64,000 nucleotides of DNA from Liolophura sinensis (taxonomy: Eukaryota > Mollusca > Polyplacophora > Chitonida > Chitonidae), in assembly GCF_032854445.1 (NCBI RefSeq), contig NC_088300.1, positions 65,632,984 through 65,696,983 on the forward strand, written 5' to 3'. Each line of letters opens with the position of its first letter. Position 1 is the first letter of the stretch. The notes below the pieces were generated by a model. The model made no database searches. It was not told the origin of the DNA and was given only the letters and a program-made list of their open reading frames with translations. The position numbers and the translations under genes were made by a program. Of the stretch, positions 1 to 11,700 are shown in pieces.

Positions 1-174
1 CCATAAAGTTCACCTCCTCTTCGTTTCAGTTAAATATTTTTGAGTCATATGAAACCTCAGTCAAGTAATTAAATGAATAAATAAATTCAAGTCACATTTA
101 TTTTTTTAACATTTGTATCAATATCGAATTGGACTATTATCCAATACTTATAGTTCTAAACTATTGGTACCTAT

Positions 175-926
175 TGTTATGTGCACGACTGCCGTCAGTT
201 TCTAAATATAGCTTGTCACTGTTTACATATGCTAAGTTCAGGGAGTGCAGTCTGCCTCTACCTTAGAATATTCCAGAATGCGCTCAGTTCGGTTCCTGTT
301 TGTTTACATCAAGTGTTCAGGAATTTTCTTATCCTGGACAATTCCACCAGGCTATATAAGACGGGAGAGAACGGAGAGACGAAGAGAACGGAGAATTATA
401 GAGAGTTTTGGATGCTTTCGCTGTGTATTACTTTAGTAGGCCTTTTGTGCTGAATTTTGGTGTCTTTATAGCCTCTGGCTTTGTTATATCCTATCTCCAC
501 CGAGCACTTGTTCAGTCTGAACTTGTATGTTTAATTTGTGCTCCTGTATACACAGTGCTTATTAGTACACGGACCCTATCTGTGGAATTTTGTGTATATT
601 TCGTCATACACTCAGTTACACTGTGCATTTTCCCTCTTGTGAATTTGCCTCTGAGCATTTATGCCTGTGTGGTATATATTGTGGAATATATGCGTCCGTT
701 TGGACTTGACACCGTAAGTACTTTAGTATTTGTATAGATACTGCTATCCTTTCTTGTTAAACTTAAGTACTTTAGTATTTGTATAAGTCTTATTATCTGT
801 TCTTGTTAAGCTAATAAATTGTTGTAAAATAAAATCTGCTGGTTTTGGTTACTTTTTGTGCGGCTAAACTGTCCTGTATTTCGAACAAGCCATCTCTTTA
901 TAATACAGACAGTTTGGGTCGTAACA
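175..926 (+). mobile_element. Solo LTR of a retrotransposon, with 4-bp target-site duplication
   Basis: The 752-bp element starts TGTTAT and ends GTAACA (TG...CA termini, imperfect inverted ends). It is flanked on both sides by CTAT (171-174 and 927-930), a 4-bp target-site duplication. Inside are a TATA box (TATATAAG, 353-360) and polyadenylation signals AATAAA at 813-818 and 828-833, in the U3-R-U5 order expected of an LTR. A roughly 50-bp segment around 713-813 is tandemly duplicated and contains ctttagtatttgtata twice. No internal retroelement genes or second LTR are seen, so this is probably a solo LTR left by LTR-LTR recombination. Orientation follows TATA to poly(A). The superfamily (Ty3-like or BEL-like) cannot be set from the LTR alone. 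Confidence 0.72.
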
Positions 927-961
927 CTATCAATACACGACCTCTGAGCATACTGTGCATC

Positions 962-1066
962 ATTTTTGGCTTCCTCTCCGGCTGTACGTGGAAAGTTCTT
1001 CCAGCAACCTGCGGATGGTCGTCAGTTTCCCCCGGATTCCTCCCACCATGCTGCTGGCCGCCATCA
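962..1066 (+). repeat. SINE-A fragment (body only)
   Basis: This carries the body of the window's common SINE: a 'ttccagcaacctgcggatgg' block, then 'cctcccaccatgctgctggc'. The tRNA-like head and AT-rich tail are missing. It lies 35 bp right of the solo LTR. Confidence 0.6.
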
Positions 1067-1813
1067 TCCAGTGCTTACTAAATCAGAGTAATGGCCTTAG
1101 AGATTAGCATCACCGGTATCCATTGAAAAAGAAATGCTTGCGTGTCCACACAAGCCCATCGGCAGAGTGGAGTCACACGTATTGAAAGGGGCAATCGTGC
1201 TTGGTTTTGGTAGACTACCGATACTGAGTGGGGCGTTCAGTGCTTAACTGCTCTCTTTGGCATGGTATTGCAGAGAAGCAACAAAATAAATAAGTTGGAA
1301 ATAAGATCGGTCAGGTTCACCCAGAGGCAAGAATGAATAATACGCATGACCGAAATAATCTCATAAGCGATGTGAAAACAAAAGCCAACAAATCTCCGGG
1401 AAACAGGCTCCATACCGTCACTGCTAGGCACAATTTGAGGTATCGGGTATATGCTCAAATATTAGTCAGTTTTAATATTTATTTGTTGTTCTTTAACGCC
1501 TAACTGAATAATTTTTCTCTCATAACTGTAGAGGTGACGAAACACCGACGGCTACCTTTGGCGATTTGCTGGCTAACAAGGCCAAAAGCACATGCGACGA
1601 ATATGTCAAAATGGTGGAAGTAAAGTGGTCTTATACATGAGCACACCGCCGGCTGCTTATTCCATTTTCACCCACGCCAAGAGTACAACGAATTAGGAAA
1701 TCAGAAAATTGCATGTCCAAAAATGGGACTGAACCTTCGTAGGCCTCGTGTGATCTTTCGATTGGAAGGTATGCACCTTCACCACAGGATCTCTGAATTA
1801 ATCCATGAACCCA

Positions 1814-1905
1814 AATCTGATTAAAATCAGATCGTATGTATATCGCTTCGCTAAAAACACCTTGCTATCGAAACGATCTACATACGATCTGACTTTAATC
1901 AGATT
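1814..1905. repeat. Inverted repeat with 32-nt arms
   Basis: The left arm (1814-1845) and the reverse complement of the right arm (1874-1905) agree at 30 of 32 positions. Both begin AATCTGATTAAA and run through CAGATCGTATGTA. The spacer is 28 nt. The transcript of either strand would form a long hairpin. A small MITE-like element or palindromic repeat is likely; no flanking duplication was recognised. Confidence 0.75.
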
Positions 1906-2758
1906 GTCCCTGAGCCAGAACTCTACAATGTATGCACTACACGCGTTAGGTATCTAATGGAGATTGCGGTATTCACATTCACTACGTATTTTCACAACTT
2001 TCGAACTTTCCAACGAGTAACATGTTAAATTAGGGGAAAACAGACTGTCTTCAGTGAACTGCATATAAGACTACACAAAACGCCGTCGCCTTCTTCTTGT
2101 CATAAATCAGGGGAATCTTGAGGGGAGTTCCTACTTCGAGAATGGGACTGCACCAATATGTCGGCTGTTCAGGCATTCACTAAACAAAACTTTTCTTTAT
2201 ATTTTCAAGGCAAAACTCATTTTCAACATACTAACTAATTTTGATCGCAATTCCTTTGAAAATACTAATATTGCTGAATTCCCAAATCACACAAAAACAT
2301 CAATGTGCCATGTAACTCAGATAAGAAACGATCAAGTCTGTCTCCTCAGTGGGACTTGTTAGCTGCTGATCATTGCCCTACACTCTAACACTCTAAATTT
2401 ATTTTAACTTGGTCTTTCACGTCGTTAACAAAGAATATTTGAATTGCCCTATTTGGCTCAAAATTTTACATGCAAAAAACCTTTTTAGATGAAAAGATAA
2501 ATTATAATTTTGCCATAGGGTATATTCCTACCTTCAAAATGACCCTCAAAAAAGTTCTGACATGAATAGAACTCCTGGATTCGGGCAAATATTTTGGACG
2601 ACATTTAATGTCGAATACAGCATAAGCTGTCAGGGTGTAGGAAACTGGAGTGCCCTGATTCTCAAGGTACCCGAAAAAACACTTAACAGCTCAGAGTATT
2701 TTACTGTGTTGATGCCCAGAACAAATTTTGTATCCCATGTACATGTAGCACATACAAC

Positions 2759-3028
2759 TGTATTTATTTATTTATTTATTTGATTGGTGTTTTACGTCCA
2801 ACTCAAGAATATATCACTTATATGAAGGCAGCCAGCATTTTGGTGGAAGGAAACCGGGCAGAGCCCAGGGGAAACCGACAACCATCCACAGGCTGATGGC
2901 AGACCTTCACACTTACGGCCGGAGTGGAGGCCAGCATGAGCTGGACTTGAACTTACAGCGACTGCATTAGTGAGAGGCTCATGGGTCATTACAATGTGTT
3001 AGCACACTAACCAGCTGAGCCACGGCAT
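2759..3028 (-). mobile_element. SINE-A, near full length, tRNA-derived
   Basis: Read on the minus strand, the head has a pol III A-box-like TGGCTCAGCTGGTTAG and, about 55 nt on, a B-box-like GTTCAAGTCC, as in tRNA genes. A roughly 170-nt body follows (GGTTTCC and CCACCAAAATGCTGGCTGCC blocks), then an AAATA-type tail, seen on the plus strand as tatttatttattt. Many truncated relatives occur in this window in both orientations. It is a non-autonomous element and encodes no protein. Confidence 0.75.
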
Positions 3029-3482
3029 ACAAGCGTTAGTATCTAGGTAATATCCATGTGTGTTGTTGTTTTAGTTGAGTTCAGTAAATCAGCTAGAATT
3101 TCTAAGAATTTTTCAACAAATGCTAAAAGAACTGTGTCCAGTTTCACAAAGATGTCGTACATGTACGATAATCGCACATACAGAATATGGGTAGGGTAAC
3201 AGTGACGTACAAAATACTGTACAACAAATGTACGATAAAAAAATGTTGTATCTTGCTTTGTTAAACTCAGCCCTGTAGAATAGGAGGGTGATTAGTAGGT
3301 GAAAAATAACACGAAAATATACATGATTTACTGTATATCCCATATTATTTATGCTTTTTCGCCAACCTAGTACAACATGGTGATCAGTAGGTGAATAATT
3401 CCATGAAGTCCAGAGGAGTTACTGTACATCCACGTATTGTGTATATATTTGGTATCAAACAGATATCTACAGGATTGTTTTG

Positions 3483-3793
3483 GTGGCCTAATGGTTAGAG
3501 CCTCCCCTCAAAGTCAGAAGACCCAGAAATCAAACTCGGGGCGGGTCAGTGGGTCATACTAAAGACTTTAAAAATGGTGCTTGCTGCTGCCTTGCTTGGC
3601 TGAGGGGTTAGAGCAAGGAACATGACCAGTGTAAGAATATTGTGACTGGGTGGGGCATCATCTCTGGTGTCTTCGGCATGATATTTCAGTTGTGGCATGG
3701 ACTCACCCTGCCACAAGAAGACACAGATGCATCTAATGACTCCTCGTCGTCATATAACTGAAAAATTCATAAGTACAACATTTCAACCCCAAG
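3483..3793 (+). mobile_element. SINE-B, tRNA-like head and conserved tail
   Basis: It starts with an A-box-like tggcctaatggttagagc. It ends with a block 'gtcatataactgaaaaattc' followed by 'caaccccaagcat', and the same end block recurs at 5570-5640. Its middle part (tgtgactgggtggggcatc and ggtgtcttcggcatgat) reappears in reverse complement at 47140-47365. This supports a second SINE family distinct from SINE-A. Confidence 0.6.
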
Positions 3794-3997
3794 CATACAT
3801 GCATGCGCATTCATAGATATCTACATGTATTTGCATGCATATCCCACATGTCTGGCAATACTAAATGTAACTCACTTCTAAAATCACATAAAAGCAACAC
3901 TTATAATAATCACAGACTAAACACACATTGAAGACAATGTTATAGGTGTAAATTTCCTGTACATCTGAAAAAGGTCCACACCTAGGAAGGCTTCCTG

Positions 3998-6900
3998 TCA
4001 CGTCCCAACGATAAACGGTGTAACTTCATAACTCTCATAAGCAAACTCTTCATTGTCATTTTCATCAAACATCAGTCCAACATAATCTATTTCTAGCTGA
4101 AACGGTCCGTCATTTCCATCGGCTTGCGTTAATCCAAAATATGAGACTTTGTTCAGTCGAATTTGCTCCTGTTTATCCTGTATTCGTCCTTTAGATGCCA
4201 TGAAGAACTTCGAAAAAGGAATCTGCAAGTACACAATAACAACACAAACAGAACTAAGGTATTTTCTCTCTATTTATTTCATTTGTTTGTTTTGTATGAT
4301 TATTGTCTTAATGTCACACTCAAGAATTTCCCACTTATACAATGGCAGTCAATTTTATGGTAAGAAAACTGGAACGCTAAGGGTAAACCCCAGACCTCTG
4401 GGAAGTATATACTGACAACCATTACCACATGACATACAGGTATGCACACGTATCTATGGAAGACAAGTTATCTTCAATGAACCCCAGTGTGATGATTCTA
4501 TCTGTTGTTAAGAGCAATGATTAGTTTTGATAATCCTGGGAGTCCTTTTGCAGTATATGTTTGATGTCCCGGATGTATAACAGTGGATGCGCTAAATACA
4601 AACTGATATGTATATTAGTCTGTAGAAAACGCCCATTTAAAGTAGACAAAAAACATGTAGTCTAATGTAAAAAAAAAAACACAGGGAAAACTAATGCATT
4701 TAATTAATTTTTTAACTTCAACAGAATGATTTTATGATCATAATATGGATATTCTGTACGTTCACTGTTTACCTTGGAGGTTTGCCAATAAGGTCCACCT
4801 CTGGTGTACAAGGTGAAGTTTATACTGGTCATGCCAGGTGACATCATAGTAAGTGCTGATGCCAATGGTGAACAGGTAAGGACGTCCATCTCCCCGTACC
4901 CTCAAAACAAGGTGGGTGTACCTCGTCCAGTCATACGGCTCTTCTCGTTGGAAAGATTTCTGTACGCAAAAACAAAAATTGCAGATTAAAAAGTATGTCT
5001 ATTTACCGAAACACATGCATTGATTTAGCTTTGGGTTTGAATTAGAAACACATTTCAGCACACTGTCTCCTTGTAGCAGGTCAATTTAAAGACCAACACA
5101 TCTATGGTGTTGCTTCACTCAAATGCATGCTGAAGACACCAGACGTGTCACACAGTCACAGTATACTAACATGGGCCTAGCCTCTTCCAACATGTCTAAT
5201 GAGTCCCAAATATTAAAGTATCAATATTAAATTTTATAATTATGGACCTGAGTCTACCTGGTCTACCAGTGGTAATTTCAAGAGAACACTTAATCTAAAA
5301 TTTGGATTCTGGACCGGTAGATCCAGGATCAATCCCTGATCGAGTCACACCTAATACTTTAAAAGAGGAAGTTGTAACTTCCTTGCTTGGCATTCAGCAT
5401 GAAGGGGATAGTGCAACGAATGGTTGACCCGTATCAGTATAATGGCTCGGGCGGGGTGGCTTACTTGCCTTCGGTAAGTCATCTCAGTGAAGCAGCACTA
5501 AATAAAAGAGCGGTGGAAATCCGTCCTGCAACAAGGAGGCACATTACACGTACATGCACCCTAAGGATTCCTTTGTCGTCATATGACTGAAAAATTGTTG
5601 AGTATGACGTTAAACCCCAAACACTCACTCACTCACTCTAAAATTTGGAGGGTAAATCATATGCTAAAGCATGTGTCATGTATTTAAACAACAAACATCT
5701 TCTTGCCATGATAATATGCTGCATTATTGCAGAAGTTGCAAAACTTCCAACCTGTGGCAAGTTACTGACTAGCTTTTCCACTAGTGGCATGTAGATATGC
5801 AAAACATATAGGTGGAAGACAAGTTGTCTTCAATGAACGTCAGATTGTACAAACTGCTGCACATGTGTGGTTGGTTGCTTTATGTCACCACAAGCTGTGA
5901 CAGTGGAGGAAGCAGAGTCTACAAATTCCCTGCCCAACGCCGGTGAAGAAACCCCTAACTCATCTGAACCAGTGATTATTTATCTGATTGTGTTTTATGC
6001 CGTACTCAAGAGTATTTCACTTATACAACTGCGGCCAGCATTATTGTGGGAGGAAACCCTGGACACAGTAATTGAAAGGCAAGCATCTTACCAACCAAAC
6101 CATGACCATTTCAAAAACATGATACTCTGATTTTTGAGTCACAATGCGATACATGACTGAATGTGTAATAGCCAATTCTGCTCAGTCAGAAAAGTTGTAG
6201 TTTAGTGTAGTACCTTGCCTGAAATGAGCTCTGCTCTTGCTGTGCAGAGGAGACGGGGATGAAAAAGAAAATAGTGTAAAGACTTTCAGAAAATGGAGAA
6301 AACGTGAGTTTATTGGTGGAATTTGTCTATAGGGTATGAAGTGTTTTGAATATAATGTTGAGTACAAGTGACAGTTGTAGATGTAGGCATGGGTTTATTT
6401 TCTTCGACAACTATGACAAGTCATTAAAAAGCATGTCATACTCTAACTCTCTTGGCTATGCCACTCGAATCTGTGTTACATATTTGCAACTATTTGCAAA
6501 CCATGATGGCCCTTTCCCATCAAAACTCATCACAGTCATATTCAGAGCTCAAATTTACCAAACACCACTCTACTCTATATACCTAACACTTACCATATTT
6601 TTGGGTGACCTCAGGTGGCAATATCCAGCTTTGTTTACAATGCCGTCCTTGGGTACTTCAGTGCAAATGTTACCCGAGAACAAGGCGTGATTGTGTCTGC
6701 TGAGTGACAAGTTAACAGAACTCTTTCCTTCCAGCAGATCCTGGTCACTCGTCACAACCCAAGAATCTAAAGCCTCTTGGGAGTTAAACCTTTCAAAATA
6801 CTCAAAGTCTTGGTGATAACGAGAGTAAAATCCATCACATCGCAACTTGATCACTATCTCCTCCTTAAATTTATTAAACTCCGGTTTCAGAATTTTGAAT

Positions 6901-7076
6901 CCCTCTTTTAGCATATCCGTCAGTTTCATGGGTTCTTTAGTGTTGTAGCCACCTTTCTTGTCTTGTTCAAAGAATGTGGCTCCGCAGCATGGGATGACAG
7001 TTACTCTGTGTTTGACGCAGCATAATGTATTTCTTGCTGCCGACACTCCACGCAGTGACTTGTACATTGCTGCCAT
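3998..7076 (-). CDS. NDUFAF1: Complex I intermediate-associated protein 30 (CIA30)
   Basis: This is a mitochondrial assembly factor for the membrane arm of respiratory complex I. The coding exons, in transcript order, are 7076-6594, 4959-4773 and 4222-3998, all with GT-AG borders and phase-0 junctions. The product is about 297 aa (human about 327) once one extra base is allowed for. The N-terminus ([18 protein letters not shown]) is basic, without acidic residues, and suits a mitochondrial presequence. CIA30-family blocks visible are [46 protein letters not shown] and [11 protein letters not shown]. The middle exon is 187 nt between two phase-0 junctions. Its first half reads in one frame and its second half in another, so it has a 1-nt insertion near 4809-4816. 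This is a real frameshift or an assembly error. A 5' UTR acceptor may lie at 7111-7112. Confidence 0.9.
4271..4500 (-). repeat. SINE-like repeat in NDUFAF1 intron 2
   Basis: This contains 'actcaagaatttcccactta', a diverged SINE-A body, and then 'ggaagacaagttatcttcaa', which is shared with 5810-5835 and related to 48218-48235. It is probably an old copy of a related SINE subfamily. Confidence 0.45.
4803..4818 (-). other. NDUFAF1: Apparent +1 frameshift inside NDUFAF1 exon 2
   Basis: Upstream of this point the exon reads [12 protein letters not shown]...HDQYKLHL. Downstream the conserved [12 protein letters not shown] is in the next frame. Removing one base here restores both the frame and the expected family spacing. 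The exon length (187 nt, where 186 is expected) agrees. A single-base assembly error is the simplest reading; an allele-specific or fixed disruption is the alternative. Confidence 0.8.
5250..5640 (+). mobile_element. SINE-B-type element with (ACTC)n tail
   Basis: It ends 'gtcatatgactgaaaaattg', then 'gttaaaccccaaacactc' and a short (actc) tail, matching the end of the element at 3483-3793. A B-box-like 'ggatcaatccctgatcgag' lies near 5327. It sits in the long intron between NDUFAF1 coding exons 1 and 2. The head differs from the 3483 copy, so it may be a composite or a sister family. Confidence 0.55.
5971..6075 (-). repeat. SINE-A fragment in NDUFAF1 intron
   Basis: The minus-strand SINE-A 3' part is visible as tatttatctgattgtgtttt, actcaagagtatttcactta and cggccagcattattgtggga on the plus strand. 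The tRNA-like head is absent. Confidence 0.6.
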
Positions 7077-8716
7077 GATGGAACAGCTGATCTCCTATTT
7101 CAAATGCACCTGTGTGAAGTAAGGAAATAAAACATAATTTTACTTGCAAATTAATAAATATATAATAACGCTCATTGGCCTAATGCAGTGCTTCTTTTAA
7201 GATTTTTGGACCAAATGTAAAGTACATGACTGGATTTCTTCTTTTATTTGACTGTTGTTAAAAGCCATAATAAGAATATTTATATTTACCATGGTGGTGA
7301 TTTTTATGGTTGCGGATATCAATAAGTTCGCTTTCGACCATATCTTGGCTTATACTAAACATAGCCAAATAATGAAAGACTCAAATACACATATATAAAT
7401 TAAAACCACCAGAAATTAACATTAATCTAATTATGTTCAAACACAATGGCATGGGCTAAAACATGCACATCTCTTTGTATTTCTCCTATACATGATTGTC
7501 TGTTGTAACGCAACACTCATGTTTTAATGCAGGGCACCACATTTGAGATTTCTGAAAAAAAAATTATAGTTACTATCATATTAAACAGGTAAAGAAATGT
7601 AACCATACACCTTAAACTTTGGATGATTAATTTGAAACTCTTGTTGTCAGAAATTCCCAAAAATGTGGGTAGGGCACCTTAAAAGAATGCACAAGGTTTG
7701 TTTTGCGTCATGGTAAGAACGTTCTGCATGTTCATGTCCATGCCATTGTCTTACAAGATAATGCTATATCATTAGAATGAATTTAATTAGCGTAGTCTTG
7801 ATATGGTCTGTATAAGGCCTATACTGTGTGCTACTGAGGAGTATTTTGATGGGCTTGTTGTGCTGTGTAGAGTAGAGACAAATGAGCAGTCAAAAATATA
7901 TATTCACATTTTCTGACGAATGTCACATCTCACACTTAAATGTACTACCAGTCTACGTCCATATTTTGTATTTCTGACATTCATTCGGTCGGTAGACCGA
8001 CAAGGTAAATGTCAGAATGTTAAGTAAACAGAGAGATCATTTGGGTCGCTGAATTAGGAATAACTAGTGCGCCTGGTGTAAACCATCGACTTTTGGCATG
8101 TCACGAACAAACTTTCCCATGTGTGACATACAGATATGCACACATAGGCCTATCTTTAACGCACGTTATAAAAGCAGATTTCCTCTGCATATTAGTTGAC
8201 TCTAAATGTACTGCACGCTTACCAAGTTAACTCACCAAAGCATGAGCTTCCTTTTTCGTAACATGTGAGAGAATATGCATTGGTCGCGTGAAAATCTGAA
8301 CTATACGTTTTATTCGGACGTCAGCGTCACGTATGAACTCGCGAACAATAAATTAGTAAACGCTTCAACAAAAAAGTTATTGGGCAAAAAATAATTTAGT
8401 CTAATAAATGGTGTAAACTACTGTAGACTTTCGCACGCCCCATAAATGTTTATTTTATTTGTTGTTGTTTTTTTTTTTTCAGAATAAATTTAAATGTGAC
8501 TTTTAGAGTCTAGAGATCGATCTGGGCCGCTAGAAGGCGCTAGGTGATGACAGTTCCGTCTGCAACCGGACAAGAAAGAGGAAGTGTCTAACACATTCTC
8601 TCCCCCGTCCTTCTATTTTACAGGTTAGTGTAAAGGTTTTGTGGCGACCGTAAGGGATTGACATCATTTACTGACAAATTAAGGAGATATTTGGAGCCAA
8701 CTTAATTAGTTTTAAA
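7077..8716. promoter_or_regulatory. Head-to-head spacer between NDUFAF1 and CHP1
   Basis: The two start codons diverge from this 1.64-kb interval. A minus-strand splice acceptor (ttcacacag at 7111-7119) implies at least one 5' UTR exon for NDUFAF1 further right. The CHP1 5' UTR probably covers about 8560-8716. A pyrimidine tract followed by acag at 8617-8624 could be a 5' UTR acceptor. No TATA box is obvious. A shared promoter is inferred from orientation only. Confidence 0.45.
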
Positions 8717-11700
8717 ATGGGTAATCGGGCCGGATCAATTCAACTCCAAGAGGACGAAATCCGGGAAATTCAAGAAGAAACAGGATGTAAGTACTCACCC
8801 TTTGTCAGTTTATGTTTTGTAATAAAGTGTTGTGGTCAGTTATGGATATAAAATGCCAATTATTATGTTATGTATGAGGTTGTAAGCTCAGGCACAAGAG
8901 AGTTGGTATCTAAAAAATTAAAAGAACTTAATATTTCATTTATGTTACATTAACAGTGGACTTTCAGCTGCTTGACTGCACCGAGTTCACAATGATGTAT
9001 TCTGTTATTTCAAAAAATTGTTCTGTAAACTGAAAATGAGATACACCCCACACATATGAGTAATATTTGCAGTTCAAAAGAACCTCTGGTGACAAGACAG
9101 CGTTTGAGCTCATTATAAAAAAAAATATGGGAAAACTAGCTGAAAATCCTTCATTACTCAAAATTCTACAATGATTACTACATTGTCGAGGTGTGTGAGG
9201 ATTCCCAGATTTCTGGTACTTTTGGACATCCTGACAGATATTGGATGCAGAGAAGATGGGGACACATGCATGTACTTTCACAACAGTTGTGAAAAGTCAT
9301 ACAAAAGAAACTATTTAAAGTTATATGAAGTTTTGGAGAAACCCCTTCATATTTGGAAACATCAGATTGCTAGAAGTCACTGTCATTAATAATAACCGAA
9401 GAAGTATTTACAACAATATTACCTGAAGTACATGCATGTGTAAGTAATCAAACACACATGGGCTAACCTACCAACAACCTGATGGGAAGTTTTTGTTCCT
9501 GCAAATCCTACAACAATGAACATAAACCAAGTTACAGAAGAAAACAAACTGAACATATTTCTGGGCATAATCCACACATATTGGGAAAAGGCCAGTGGGC
9601 TGACCGTTGGGGAAATTTTAATTTAAACTGCACATTTGGAGGAAAATTGTAGCAGGGATCTGAGTATTTTATGCACTTTACAGTTGACTTGTTGACTTTC
9701 CTACATCACATACCTTAAAGGAGAAGAAAACTTAAAAACATGACACTATAGACTGAAAAGAGCACATTTTTTTCTATCTGGTGGTGCCTGCTGCATAATT
9801 TTGCGATTTTTCTGATTTTTCCTCGCCATACACGTAAAGCCTGAAAACTTCAAAGCTGGCGTAAATCACTGAGCCCATCGTGTCTTCCATCTTTAAAACC
9901 CTGTAATTTATGCTGGGGGTGTGTTTCGTCTCAGTCAATGAGAGTCCTTAAAACTGCCGGCTTGGTTTTGTAAACTCGAAACCTACGTCCAACATTCCGG
10001 TTTCCCAATCGTCAAGCGGAAAACAAACTGTACTGTTCGCTACCTTAGGGGAAGAAGAGTTCTACGGGAAATGTATGAACTGCACTTCTCCTCCTAACAC
10101 AGAAAACTTCAGGACTAGTTCTTAGGCAAAATGGAGTCGCCCACAGCAGATTTTGACGCTGACCTTATTTATAATTTATCAACTTGAGGTACATATTAGA
10201 ATTATTTTATGGCATACACCTGCATGCATACTTTTTTCAGTGGTATTTGATTCATATTTAAATTTTCTTCCCCTTTAAATAAAAACTTGTGAATGCATAG
10301 CTAATTTAACCAAAATCAAGTTCTCAAACCTCTAATTCTCATGTTACACATGCATCTGTCACCGATTGTCCAAACAAGGAAAATGTGTGAATATCTGAAA
10401 AGTGTATGTTTTGGGAATCGGAAACCAGTCCACAGTTGTGATATTTGTGGTTGCAAATTGGGATAAAGAATACTGTAGCAGAAGTAGATTATGCCCTGAA
10501 TACAAATATTATACATGTATATTATTGGTGTGGGTAATATCAGTATGTACTGGTACAGATTTGAACCGTGCATTTGCATGTATATATTTCAGTTGAATTG
10601 TAGTCTTCCTTCATTTTCAGTTTCACACAATCAGATTGTACGACTGTACAGTAGATTTACAAGCTTGGATAAGGAAAACAATGGATCACTGAGGTGAGAG
10701 TTTTCTTTTCACTTTTATGATGATGGTCACTTACAGGCTGGAGAGCCTGATCTATACAATTTTGAACCTGTCCAAAGGGTTTGGGTGTCAGAAAAATTTT
10801 CATATCTTTGAGTGATTTGCATATGCATGTACATGTATAAAAATGGCAAAACAGTTAACTTACGGCTTTATGAATGACAGTGGTGCCCAAACTATTTAAC
10901 TAGATCAATTCCCGGCCATGGAGATCTCTCCCACTACTAGTGATGTATATCATACTTGTGAAATGCCAGTTGTCTGTACTGAGTCTCATTTAGAATTATG
11001 CAGGAATGCATCGATGCCCCAAGAACAGTGAAAGCTGGAGAAATGGGGAATGAACAAAATTCTTAATTCTAGACTAAATTTGATGTTCATCTATAATGTT
11101 AATTGTGGAATGGAAAATCCGTGTACAACCCATGCATTGAAATTGTAGGTATATACAATGTATGAAGAAACACACAGAAGCAAAACCTTGATTTCTGGCA
11201 AATTCAATAAAATAAATTTGTATATTTGGGTTTTCTGCATCTTCTGTATTTTCGTAATTAAGTTTAGTGAAGAAGTGAAGATGTGTTGATTTAAACCCAG
11301 CCTTTTACAGGGAATTGTCACCATTCGTAGGGGCCTCAATGTTGACAATAAGAGATTAATAGTGTGTGTAGAGTTGTTTGTTCAGTCTTACATTCAGCTT
11401 CTTTTAACTTCCTTTAATATGGCAGTAAATTTCTTCAGTAAGCTAAAGGTCATTGATTTTCTACAGGCACTGTTCAGCCATTTGAACTAAGAAGAAAAAT
11501 AAAATTCTGGAGTAAGGCATTGAAAAGCTGTCAGTCAGTGAATGAAGAAATGAATTCTAACTGGTAAATTAAATTGTGCTTAGTGTCAGGCTTTGTAGGT
11601 TTATCATGAGCTGGCGAGTTAAACTATCTGTTTTATGCGGAGAATATTATACGTCTCCTTGCCTGGGCCATAACTCACACAGGTTGAAAGATACATTTTA

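Larger units (their letters stand above)
1..3990. other. Intergenic region with mobile-element remnants
   Basis: I see no supportable protein-coding exon here; the short ORFs have no recognisable family features or splice context. The region holds a solo LTR, SINE pieces, a 32-nt-arm inverted repeat and a second SINE type, each listed separately. The 3' UTR of NDUFAF1 (minus strand) must occupy part of the right end, but I could not place its polyadenylation site. Confidence 0.6.

Noticed and set aside
408-737. 109-aa ORF with hydrophobic stretches inside the solo LTR
   Set aside because: It lies within U3-R-U5 of the LTR, with no family motif; composition explains the hydrophobicity.
2759-3028. 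A functional tRNA gene from the A-box and B-box
   Set aside because: The head does not form a full cloverleaf by eye and is fused to a SINE body present in many copies.
6346-6690. 114-aa plus-strand ORF
   Set aside because: Its right part is antisense to NDUFAF1 exon 1 and it shows no family features.
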